Positions 18,789 through 28,618 of a stretch of 51,034 nucleotides of DNA are shown in pieces. Origin of the DNA: Streptomyces sp. CBMA123 (lineage in GTDB: Bacteria; Actinomycetota; Actinomycetes; Streptomycetales; Streptomycetaceae). The first letter of the stretch is position 1; every line of letters starts with the position of its first letter. The notes below the pieces were generated by a model, which was not told where the DNA came from, did not search any database, and was given only the letters and a program-made list of their open reading frames with translations. The stretch is from assembly GCF_014596465.1 (NCBI RefSeq), contig NZ_MECK01000312.1, positions 1 through 51,034 on the forward strand, given 5' to 3'. A program made the translations under genes and the position numbers.

Positions 18789-19204
18789 AGTCGTGAACTT
18801 CCGTCGTCGAAGACCGTCAGAGGAACGGGTTCCGAGACCGGACGCACGTCACTGCCCCCTGGCGGCCGCCCAAGGCCGGGCCGGGGATGCGGGGATCAAG
18901 CCACCGAAGCGCGCGCCCGATCAGGCGGTGAGCGGCGGCAGCGCGACGCGCCAGTACGAGTTCACGAGCCCGATGGTACGGGGCGCACATCCGTTCGTCA
19001 CCACAACGACCGGGGAGCGGAAGACCCCTGGAGAGCCCGGGCAGGTCCGCGAAGCCGGCCGAACCGTCGGCGGTGACCACCCCCGGCGAGACCGGCGACG
19101 CCCGCGAGGCGTCAACGTTCGGAGCACCCGATCCCCCCAGAGAGCGAACGCTCAACCGCCTCTCCCCCACCACCGTCCGGACACTCACCGCCCGCGCCTG
19201 TCAA

Positions 19205-19300
19205 GCGATGATCACATCACCGAGATCATGAATATTCACAGGTAATCGCGTGAACCTATGCAAAATCTAAAGGTGAAGTAGGTTACAAACCTTTCAATCC
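19205..19300. other. A/T-rich intergenic stretch
   Basis: Within the 18789-19497 gap this stretch is far richer in A and T than its surroundings (for example GAATATTCACAGGTAATC and AAAATCTAAAGG). It contains no convincing gene. A minus-strand TTGACA lies just to its left at 19199-19204. It may hold promoters or regulator-binding sites. The rest of the gap from 18789 to 19200 shows only weak, atypical open frames. Confidence 0.45.
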
Positions 19301-19312
19301 AAGCCGCCCGGT

Positions 19313-19342
19313 TTGCCCACATGCTGAGATCCGTGCCATAGT
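19313..19342 (+). promoter_or_regulatory. possible promoter of a small RNA
   Basis: TTGCCC (19313-19318) and CATAGT (19337-19342) are separated by 18 bases on the plus strand, with no plus-strand protein gene downstream. Confidence 0.3.
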
Positions 19343-19348
19343 CAAGGC

Positions 19349-19475
19349 ATCGAACTTCGGCGGGCCCGACCTGGCACTGCCGACGCCCATCGCGCGACAC
19401 GCACCCCCTTGGCCGCGCGATGACTTGCAGGGGCCCCCACCGCCGACCACGGCGAACCCGGGGGCCCTGCGCGTA
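19349..19475 (+). ncRNA. candidate small RNA between a promoter-like pair and a terminator-like hairpin
   Basis: From the promoter-like hexamers, a transcript would begin near 19349, contain a 9-bp hairpin (19388-19396 with 19414-19422) and end at the hairpin 19427-19470. There is no convincing open frame. It lies antisense to the 3' flank of the RsbW-like gene. This is inference from layout only. Confidence 0.25.
19427..19470. terminator. terminator-like hairpin after the RsbW-like gene
   Basis: GCAGGGGCCCCC and GGGGGCCCTGC pair with one bulged G around a 21-base loop, 28 bases beyond the stop of the minus-strand gene ending at 19498. Confidence 0.6.
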
Positions 19476-19497
19476 TCCGGAACCGGAAGCCGCCGCC

Positions 19498-20055
19498 TCA
19501 GCCCCGCTCGCGGATCCTCAGCTCGAACCAGACGCCCTTGCCGCGCGGCAGCAGGTCCGCACCCCACCGGTCGGCCAGATCGTCGACGATCTTCAACCCC
19601 CGGCCGCGCTCGTTCACCGGCCGGGGCTCGGCGAGGATCATGCAGGGCAGCGCCCGGGAGGAGTCCCGGACCTCGACCCGCAGCCAGCCGGGCTTGCGGC
19701 TGACGTGCAGTCCGATGGTGCGCCCGGCGGCGTGCCGCACCGCGTTGGCGACCAGCTCGCTGGTGAGCAACTCACCGGCCTCCAGGTGCTGGTGCAGCTC
19801 CCAGGACTCCAGGACGTTGAGCACCAGCCGACGGGCCACCGGGCCCGACTCCGGACGGGACGGCAGTCGCACCTCGTTCGGCGCGGACTGGTCGCACAGT
19901 CTGCCGGAGTACATCTCCTGCAGCTCCTCGGAGCTGAGCCGTTCCAGCGCCGAGAGCCCGCCCTGGGCGTCGATCCACGACGCCTGCGCGACCACGCCGG
20001 CCGCGGGAACCGCTGACTGATCTGTTTCGCCCCAACCCGCCATGCGGACCATCAT
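19498..20055 (-). CDS. RsbW/SpoIIAB-like ATP-binding protein (HATPase_c, possible anti-sigma kinase)
   Basis: A 185-residue protein whose C-terminal two-thirds is a histidine-kinase-like ATPase of the SpoIIAB/RsbW type: the N-box LLTSELVANAVRHA, then VEVRDSSRALP, and the G-box-like NERGRGLKIVDDLADRWG. Such proteins in streptomycetes are often anti-sigma factors or single-domain kinases; the partner here is not visible. The first 60 residues are not in the core fold. The start is uncertain: ATG-ATG at 20055 is used, ATG at 20043 is also possible, and no good ribosome site precedes either. Confidence 0.8.
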   Translation of the reverse strand: MMVRMAGWGETDQSAVPAAGVVAQASWIDAQGGLSALERLSSEELQEMYSGRLCDQSAPNEVRLPSRPESGPVARRLVLNVLESWELHQHLEAGELLTSELVANAVRHAAGRTIGLHVSRKPGWLRVEVRDSSRALPCMILAEPRPVNERGRGLKIVDDLADRWGADLLPRGKGVWFELRIRERG

Positions 20056-20144
20056 TGCGGAACGCAAGCGGCCGCGTACGGACAATGAGCAAACGATCTC
20101 CCACGAGTCGGCATATGCCCGGAGCATGCCTGGGGCGGGAACGC

Positions 20145-20181
20145 GTCAACCCGGGCCGACCGAAGTCAAGCCCGGGTTGAC
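20145..20181 (-). terminator. terminator hairpin after the first L,D-transpeptidase gene
   Basis: A perfect 12-bp stem, GTCAACCCGGGC (20145-20156) with its inverse at 20170-20181, around a 13-base loop, 23 bases beyond the stop at 20205. Confidence 0.7.
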
Positions 20182-20204
20182 GTCCAACGCCGACGACCTG
20201 CCGG

Positions 20205-21425
20205 TTACCACGTGCTCCAGGGCAGGTTCCAGCCGCTCAGCCCGTTCGCCGGGTCGAGCGTCTCCTTCTTCACCGAGTTCTTCACGATGACCACGTCCCC
20301 GACCATCGAGCCGTCGTAGAACTTGCCCATCGTGGTGGAGTTCCCGCCGCCCTTGGCGTCGCGCAGGCCCACGCAGCCGTGGCTGACGTTGTCCTCGCCG
20401 AACTTGTCGCTCCACCAGTTGCCGTGCACGTACGTGCCCGAGGTGGTCAGCCGCATCGAGTGCGGCACCTGGAGGTCGTAGGGCGCGCCGGTCATGCCGG
20501 GCAGGGTGCTGGACTGCATCCGCACCGTGCCCTCCTTCGCCATGACGACCATCGTGCCGTTCCAGGTCGGGTGGTCGTCCGAGCCGGAGGTGATGTCGAT
20601 GTCGCTCGACGTGCCGTTCTGGACCACCGTCATCTTGTGCGCGGCGGCGTCAACCGTCGAGACCTGGGATCGCCCGATCGTGAAGGGCTCGTCCCGGTCG
20701 GTGCCGTACACCCCGGGGGCGATCTCCACACTCGTGAGGCGGTAGTGCACCGTCACCTTGGTGCCGGGCTTCCAGTACTCCTCCGGGCGGAAGTCCAGCC
20801 GGCGGTCGTCGAACCAGTGGCCCTTGACCACGGTGCCGTTGTCGGTCTCGAAGGTGATGCCCTTGAGGACGGCGTCCTTGTTCTTGACGTCCTTGCTGAA
20901 GTCCACCGAGACGATCATGCCGACGCCGTACGTGGCGTCGTTGTCCACGTTGTCGGAGGCCTTGGCGAGCGCCGCCGGGGTCAGCGTGGTGAAGCTGCTG
21001 TCCGCCTCGGCGACCGCGCCGTTGGCGTCCGCGGCCATCGCGCTGACCTGGTAGGCGGTGCCCACCGCGAGCCCCGTGGACGGGGTCCAGCCGGAGCCGT
21101 CCGCGGCGATGGTGCCGGGGACCTCCTTGCCCGTCTTGTCGCTCACCTTGACGGTGGTCAGCTTGCCGCCCGTCGCACCGATCTTGAGCGCGCCCGGCGC
21201 CACGTCCACCGCACCGTTCTTCGGCTCGATGCTCACCGTGGCCGTCGACACCTTCGGCGCCGAACTCGCGGGCGCCGCGGACGCGGAAGCGCCCGCCCCG
21301 GCCCCCAGATCGGCCTTGGCGGCGCCGCTCCCGCTGCCACCACCACTGCCACCGCCGCACGCGGCGGTCAACGCCATCGCCCCGCCGACCAGACCGACGG
21401 CCACCACCCTGCGTATCGACCTCAC
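20205..21425 (-). CDS. L,D-transpeptidase lipoprotein (Ig-like domains plus YkuD), copy 1
   Basis: A 406-residue lipoprotein that would form 3-3 cross-links in peptidoglycan. The lipobox is LTAAC with the lipidated cysteine at residue 23, then a Gly/Ser/Ala linker, two Ig-like beta domains (about 60-250) and a YkuD catalytic domain with H334 and the motif SHGCVG, catalytic C351. The start GTG at 21425 has GGAGG eight bases upstream; an earlier frame is open but lacks a signal peptide. It is the last of three tandem homologs on the minus strand, each followed by hairpins. Confidence 0.93.
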   Translation of the reverse strand: MRSIRRVVAVGLVGGAMALTAACGGGSGGGSGSGAAKADLGAGAGASASAAPASSAPKVSTATVSIEPKNGAVDVAPGALKIGATGGKLTTVKVSDKTGKEVPGTIAADGSGWTPSTGLAVGTAYQVSAMAADANGAVAEADSSFTTLTPAALAKASDNVDNDATYGVGMIVSVDFSKDVKNKDAVLKGITFETDNGTVVKGHWFDDRRLDFRPEEYWKPGTKVTVHYRLTSVEIAPGVYGTDRDEPFTIGRSQVSTVDAAAHKMTVVQNGTSSDIDITSGSDDHPTWNGTMVVMAKEGTVRMQSSTLPGMTGAPYDLQVPHSMRLTTSGTYVHGNWWSDKFGEDNVSHGCVGLRDAKGGGNSTTMGKFYDGSMVGDVVIVKNSVKKETLDPANGLSGWNLPWSTW

Positions 21426-21501
21426 GTCGATTCCCTCCCTTGCTCCCCGCGGCCACGACGGGCCCCGCCCCATAGATGTGCCGGACCATCGGAAAGGTTG
21501 C

Positions 21502-21569
21502 GCCGTCCGAGGGGCTTTCCGCCCCGAAAACCGGACGGCCCGACCCCAACGAGTGAGGTCCGGGCCGCC
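21502..21569 (-). terminator. paired hairpins between L,D-transpeptidase copies 2 and 1
   Basis: Two adjacent stem-loops: GCCGTCCG with CGGACGGC (21502-21539, holding an inner GGGGC/GCCCC stem) and CGGCCCGACC with GGTCCGGGCCG (to 21569, one bulge). They lie just beyond the stop of copy 2 at 21589, suggesting that each copy is transcribed alone. Confidence 0.55.
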
Positions 21570-21588
21570 CGGTGGAAGATCCCTCGGC

Positions 21589-22818
21589 CTACCAGTTGGC
21601 CCAGGACACGTTCCAGCCGCCCAGCCCGTTGGAGGGCGAGACGGTCTTCTCCTTGGTGTTCACGATCTTCACGGGATCGCCGACCATCGAGTCGTTGTAG
21701 AACTTGCCGGCGACCGAGCTGTCGCTGCCGCCCTTCACGTCCTGCATCGAGATGCAGCCGTGGCTGCCATTGGACTTGCCGAAGGGGTTGGACCAGTAGT
21801 TGCCGTGCAGGAAGGTGCCGGAGGTGGTCAGCCGCATCGCGTGCGGCACGTCCTGGATGTCGTACTCGCCGCCGAGACCGACGGTCTGCGAGTTCATCCG
21901 GGTGACCTTCTCCTTGTCCATGATCACCATGGTTCCGCCCCAGGACGGCGTCGCGTCCGCGCCCAGGGTGACCGGCAGGGTGGTGCTCTTGCCGTCCCGC
22001 TCGACCGTCATCTGGTGCGTCTTGGCGTCCGCGGTGGAGATCATCGAGCGGCCGATGGTGAACGGCTCGTCCTTGTCCACGTCGCCGTAGACGCCGGGCG
22101 CGATCTCCACGCTCTTCAGCCGGTACTTGATGGTCACCTTGGTGCCCGGCTTCCAGTACTCCTCCGGGCGGAAGTCCACCCGGCGGCTGTCGAACCAGTG
22201 GCCCTTGACCACGGTGCCGTTGTCGGTCTCGAAGGTGATGCCCTTGAGGACGGCGTCCTTGTTCTTGACGTCCTTGTTGAAGCCCACCGAGACGATCATG
22301 CCGACGCCGTAGGTGGAGCCGTCGGCGATGTTGTCGTTGGTGGAGACCTTCTTGTCCGGCGTCAGCGTGGTGAACGAGGTGGTCGACGCGGACACCAGCC
22401 CGGCGTCGTCCTTCGCCTGCGCGTTCACCTTGTACGCCATGCCGACCGCGAGCGCCGCCGCCGGCGTCCAGCCGCTGCCGTCCGGGGTGATCGCCCCCTC
22501 GACCGGCTTGCCGTTCTTGTCGGTCACCTCGACCGTGGTCAGCTTCCCACCGGTAACGGACACCTTCAGCGCGCTCGGCGCGACGTCCTGGGCGCCGTCC
22601 TTCGGCTCGACCGCCAGCACGGCCGCCGAGGCCTTCGGCGCCGGCGTGTTGCCCCCCGCGGCCGTCCCGTTCGCGTCCGCCGACGCCGTCGCGGCGGCGT
22701 CGCCCGACGTCCCGCCCTTGTCATCGTTGCAGGCCGCGGTGAGCAGCAGCACCCCGCCCATGGCCAGCGCTACCGCACCTCTACGTATCGCGGCGCCGGC
22801 CGTCTTTCCCGTCTTCAC
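21589..22818 (-). CDS. L,D-transpeptidase lipoprotein (Ig-like domains plus YkuD), copy 2
   Basis: A 409-residue homolog of its neighbours. The lipobox is LTAAC with the lipidated cysteine at residue 30, then an Ala/Thr/Pro-rich linker, Ig-like domains, and a YkuD domain with HGNYWSNPFG and SHGCIS, catalytic C355. The GTG start at 22818 is chosen because GGAGGGGA lies just upstream; an earlier GTG would overlap that site. An 88-bp stretch of this gene is identical to copy 1 although the rest has diverged. Confidence 0.93.
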   Translation of the reverse strand: MKTGKTAGAAIRRGAVALAMGGVLLLTAACNDDKGGTSGDAAATASADANGTAAGGNTPAPKASAAVLAVEPKDGAQDVAPSALKVSVTGGKLTTVEVTDKNGKPVEGAITPDGSGWTPAAALAVGMAYKVNAQAKDDAGLVSASTTSFTTLTPDKKVSTNDNIADGSTYGVGMIVSVGFNKDVKNKDAVLKGITFETDNGTVVKGHWFDSRRVDFRPEEYWKPGTKVTIKYRLKSVEIAPGVYGDVDKDEPFTIGRSMISTADAKTHQMTVERDGKSTTLPVTLGADATPSWGGTMVIMDKEKVTRMNSQTVGLGGEYDIQDVPHAMRLTTSGTFLHGNYWSNPFGKSNGSHGCISMQDVKGGSDSSVAGKFYNDSMVGDPVKIVNTKEKTVSPSNGLGGWNVSWANW

Positions 22819-22998
22819 GGAATCTCCCCTCCCGGTGTTCACTCACTTGACGCGATGGGCGCCCTGAGAAGTTGCACCGGGCCCCGAACTTTCGGGGCGG
22901 CCCCGACGCGCCGGAGCAGGATAACCGGGCGGTTCTGGCGGATCGCCGGGGGGAGGCGGGTCAAGCGCGGGTGAACCCCGGGTGAAGACCGCGACCGG

Positions 22999-24228
22999 CT
23001 ACCGCAGGGCGCTCCCGGCCAGCCACTGGTCCCACGGCACGTTCCAGCCGTTCAGCCCGTTCGACGGCGGCACGAAGTCCCCGGTCGACGCCCGCACCTC
23101 GATCACGTCCCCCGGAACGGTGTGCTCGAACAGCCACCCCGCCGGGGTGTCCTTGCCCGTGCCGCCCTTGGTGTCCGCCAGGCCGATGCAGCCGTGGCTG
23201 GTGTTGGCCGTGCCGAACACCCCGGGGTCGGCCCAGTAGTTGCCGTGCAGGAAGGTGCCGGAGGCGGTCAGCCGCATCGCGTGCGGGACGTCCTGGATGT
23301 CGTACTCGTCGCCCATGCCGACGGTCTGCGAGTTCATCCGGGTCAGCTTGTACTTCTCCGACACCACCATCACCCCCCGGTAGGTGGAGTGGTCGGGGCT
23401 GCCGCCGGACACCTTGAGCACCCGCACCACCTTGCCGCCCTGCCCGGCCCGGACGGTCAGCGTGTGCGCGTCCAGATCCACGGTGGACACCTGCGCCCGG
23501 CCCACCGTGAAGTGCAGGTCCCGGCTCTGGCTGCCGAACTCCCCCGGCGCACCCTGCACGTCCTTCAGCCGCAGCGCCACCGTCACCCTGGTGCCGGCCG
23601 CCCAGTACTGCTGCGGACGGAAGTCCAGCCGCTGGTTGCCGAACCAGTGCGCCGCCACCGGCACCGGCGGGTCCGCACCGACCTGGACCGCCCGCTCCAC
23701 CGCCGCCCGGTCCACGATCGGCCGGCTGAACCGCAGCGAGACCGGCATCCCCACCCCGACCGTGGAACCGTCCTCCGGAGTGAAGAACGCCACGAAGGTG
23801 TGCGCCCGCGCCACCGTGGAGAACGCCGAATGCTGAGCCGCCCGCTGCCCCTGGTCATCCTCCGCGACCGAATCCACCGTGAAGGCCGTCCCGAGCGGCA
23901 ACGGGCCGTCCGGCGCCCAACTGGCACCGTCCGCACTGATCGCCCCCGGCAACTCCACCCCCTTCGCATCCGCCAACCGCACGGACACCAAGCGCCCCTG
24001 CACCACACTCACCCGCACCGGCCCCTCCGGCGCCACATCCTGCGCCCCGTCCACGGGCACCACCGCGAGCACCGCCCGGGACACCACAGGAGGCACGGCA
24101 TGCGAACCACCCCCGACGGCGTCCCCCGCCACCCCACCCGAGCCCCCACCCCCACACCCACTCAGCACGACCAGACAGCAGACCGCCGCCACCACCCGCC
24201 GCGCCCACACCCCAACTCGGCGCCGCAT
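22999..24228 (-). CDS. L,D-transpeptidase lipoprotein (Ig-like domains plus YkuD), copy 3
   Basis: A 409-residue homolog and the first of the array in transcription order. The signal has lipobox LSGC with the lipidated cysteine at residue 25 followed by GGGG. Ig-like domains and a YkuD domain with HGNYWADPGVFG and SHGCIG follow, catalytic C347. Start ATG at 24228 has GGGAGG seven bases upstream. It is the most divergent copy at nucleotide level. The 271 bp in front of it includes the C-rich tract. Confidence 0.93.
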   Translation of the reverse strand: MRRRVGVWARRVVAAVCCLVVLSGCGGGGSGGVAGDAVGGGSHAVPPVVSRAVLAVVPVDGAQDVAPEGPVRVSVVQGRLVSVRLADAKGVELPGAISADGASWAPDGPLPLGTAFTVDSVAEDDQGQRAAQHSAFSTVARAHTFVAFFTPEDGSTVGVGMPVSLRFSRPIVDRAAVERAVQVGADPPVPVAAHWFGNQRLDFRPQQYWAAGTRVTVALRLKDVQGAPGEFGSQSRDLHFTVGRAQVSTVDLDAHTLTVRAGQGGKVVRVLKVSGGSPDHSTYRGVMVVSEKYKLTRMNSQTVGMGDEYDIQDVPHAMRLTASGTFLHGNYWADPGVFGTANTSHGCIGLADTKGGTGKDTPAGWLFEHTVPGDVIEVRASTGDFVPPSNGLNGWNVPWDQWLAGSALR

Positions 24229-24309
24229 CCCGGGGCCTCCCACTGTTCACGTCCGCTGCCCCCGGACCAACGAGACGCGGCACCACAGAGACACGCCGAA
24301 CACCCCGGA

Positions 24310-24460
24310 ATCCACCCAACCACCCCCACCCCACGGGCGCACCCGCAACACCACCCACCCCACACCCACCCACCCCCTGCGCCCTCGACACCCCACTCAC
24401 CCCCCGCACCCCTCCACCCACCTCCCCCACCCACCCATCCACCCTCCCTCCCCCCACCAG
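24310..24460. other. C-rich low-complexity intergenic tract (G-quadruplex-prone on the minus strand)
   Basis: About 150 bp made largely of CCC to CCCCCC runs with A, T or CA spacers, so the minus strand has many G-runs of three to six. It lies upstream of the transpeptidase array on the minus strand and of glgX on the plus strand. No protein-coding signal is seen in it. Confidence 0.7.
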
Positions 24461-24521
24461 GCGAGAGGGACGCGCTGCGGGAGGGGGCGGCGCAGGGGGT
24501 GGCTGCGGAGAGGGGCGTGAC

Positions 24522-24589
24522 GGGTGATTTTCAGACTGCCAACGGCGCCCAGCCCCCCGCGATGAGGGTCGGCAGTCCGAAAATCACCC
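24522..24589. repeat. 19-bp inverted repeat with A/T-rich centre, upstream of glgX
   Basis: GGGTGATTTTCAGACTGCC (24522-24540) and its inverse (24571-24589) match at 18 of 19 positions and are separated by 30 bases. The TTTTC core stands out in a very G+C-rich stretch. It could be a terminator, a mobile-element relic or a regulator-binding pair. The remaining sequence to 24746 shows no gene. Confidence 0.65.
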
Positions 24590-24746
24590 AGCCCCCGGAG
24601 CGGCCACCCCCGGAGCCGCCCCCGGCACCCACCCTCCCGAGAGCCCACCTGAACACCCCGAAACCCCCACCTGCTTCCTCCCCCCACAATCCGGGAAAGA
24701 GAAGGTGAACGGGTTCCGGGACACCCCGTCCAGGGAGGACACGACC

Positions 24747-26954
<2,208 letters not shown>

Positions 26955-26958
26955 CGGA

Positions 26959-28386
26959 TCAGCCCCGGGCGTGCCCGACCTCGACGTTCTCCAGGACGCC
27001 GATCGCGTCCGGCACCAGCACCGCCGCCGAGTAGTAGGTGCTGACCAGGTAGGAGGCGACCGCCTTCTCGTCGATGCCCATGAAGCGGACGTTCAGGCCC
27101 GGCTCGACCTCGTCCGGGATGCCGACCTGGGTGAGGCCGACCACGCCCTGGTTGTCCTCGCCGACGCGCATCGCGATGAAGGAGGTGGTCTGGTCGGCCG
27201 CCACCGGGATCTTGCCGCAGCTGAAGATCGGCACCCCGCGCCAGACCGGCCGCTGCTTGCCGAGGACGTCGACCGTGCCCGGGTGGATGCCGCGCTTGCT
27301 GCACTCCCGCTCGAAGGCGGCGATGGCCCGCGGGTGGGCGAACAGGTAGTCGGTGTCACGGCGCATGGCGAGCAGCTCGTCCAGGTCGTCCGGGGTGGGC
27401 GCACCGGAGTGGGTCTGGATCCGCTGGTCGAAGTCGGCGTTGCCGAGGAGGCCGAACTCCGGGTTGTTGATGAGCTCGTGCTCCTGCCGCTCGCGCAGCG
27501 CCTCGATGGTCAGCCGCAGCTGTTCCTCGGTCTGGTTCATCGGCTTGTTGTAGAGGTCGGCGACCCGGGTGTGGACCTTCAGGACGGTCTGGGCGACGCT
27601 CAGCTCGTACTCGCGCGGCGCCGGCTCGTAGTCCACGAAGGCGCCGGGCAGCTCGTACTCGCCCTCGTGGCCGGCCGAGAGGTCGATCTCCGCCTCGCCG
27701 TGGACGTTCTGCGCCTGGGCCGCGTCGGTGGCGAAGCCGAGCAGCTGCTCGCGCAGCGTCGCGGAGCGGTCGATCAGCTCCTGGAGCCGCGAGGCGTTCA
27801 GCGTCATCGCGACGCCGGCGGTAGCGGCCTTCACGGTGTACGACCAGGTGCCGCCGGGCTCGGTGATCACCTCGTCGCCGACGTGGTCGCCGTCCGCGAG
27901 GGTGCCGAGCACGGTCTGCTCGCCGTACTTGCCGGTGCCGATCCGGTCGACCTTGCCGTGCGCGATCAGGAACACCTCCTCGATCGGCGTCCCCTCCTGC
28001 ACCAAGACCTCACCCGCGGCGAAGTCCCGCTGCACGAACCGGCCGGCGAGTTCGGTGAGCACCTCCTGGTCCTCGAAGCCGCGCAGCACCGGCACCTCGG
28101 CCAGCGAGGGGGCGATCACCGTCACCGTGGACCCGGTCTTCGCGAAGCCCACCCGGCCCCGCCCGACGGCGTAGCTCAACCGCCGGTTGACCCGGTACGT
28201 ACCGGCGCTGACCTGCACCCACGGCAGCATCTTGAGCAGCCAGCGGGAGGTGATCTCCTGCATCTGCGGCTTCGACTTGGTCGTCGTCGCCAGATTGCGC
28301 GCGGCGGTGGTGCTGAGGCTGAGCTGAGCCCTCACCCGCACTGTCGCGGATCCGGGGCCGGGGGTGGGCTCGGTGTCGACCGTCAT
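26959..28386 (-). CDS. Family 2B encapsulin shell protein with inserted cyclic-nucleotide-binding-like domain
   Basis: A 475-residue protein with the HK97-type fold of Family 2 encapsulins, which self-assemble into protein nanocompartments. After an N-terminal arm (residues 1-50: [22 protein letters not shown]) comes the first part of the shell fold (to about 95). Residues about 100-215 resemble a cyclic-nucleotide-binding domain ([45 protein letters not shown]). The shell fold then resumes with [42 protein letters not shown] through the C-terminus ([35 protein letters not shown]). The inserted domain marks Family 2B. ATG at 28386 is preferred over a GTG two codons earlier because AGGAG is then seven bases upstream. 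No recognised cargo (terpene cyclase, prenyltransferase, desulfurase) is adjacent. Confidence 0.88.
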   Translation of the reverse strand: MTVDTEPTPGPGSATVRVRAQLSLSTTAARNLATTTKSKPQMQEITSRWLLKMLPWVQVSAGTYRVNRRLSYAVGRGRVGFAKTGSTVTVIAPSLAEVPVLRGFEDQEVLTELAGRFVQRDFAAGEVLVQEGTPIEEVFLIAHGKVDRIGTGKYGEQTVLGTLADGDHVGDEVITEPGGTWSYTVKAATAGVAMTLNASRLQELIDRSATLREQLLGFATDAAQAQNVHGEAEIDLSAGHEGEYELPGAFVDYEPAPREYELSVAQTVLKVHTRVADLYNKPMNQTEEQLRLTIEALRERQEHELINNPEFGLLGNADFDQRIQTHSGAPTPDDLDELLAMRRDTDYLFAHPRAIAAFERECSKRGIHPGTVDVLGKQRPVWRGVPIFSCGKIPVAADQTTSFIAMRVGEDNQGVVGLTQVGIPDEVEPGLNVRFMGIDEKAVASYLVSTYYSAAVLVPDAIGVLENVEVGHARG

Positions 28387-28618
28387 GTCCACACTCCTGT
28401 CACTCGCTCCTCATGAACATCCGTCAGGAGATGTAATCGGCCGTTCGGCAGGCGCTCGCAAGAGGCGCGCGGCGCACTCCTCCCTGCACGAACGGCTCCG
28501 CGCGCCCCGCATCGCGCCTCCGCCTCGCCCGTGCGGGTGGCCGGTTCTCGCCGGGCGCCACCGACAGGGGCGAAAAACCAGATGAGAAGTGACGGGCTCT
28601 CTGCCTACCCTCACCGCG

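Noticed and set aside
18817..19188. A 123-codon minus-strand frame upstream of the DMT permease
   Set aside because: Codon use is mixed and no domain, ribosome site or signal is recognised; an overlapping frame ending VNSYWRVALPPLTA is equally unsupported.
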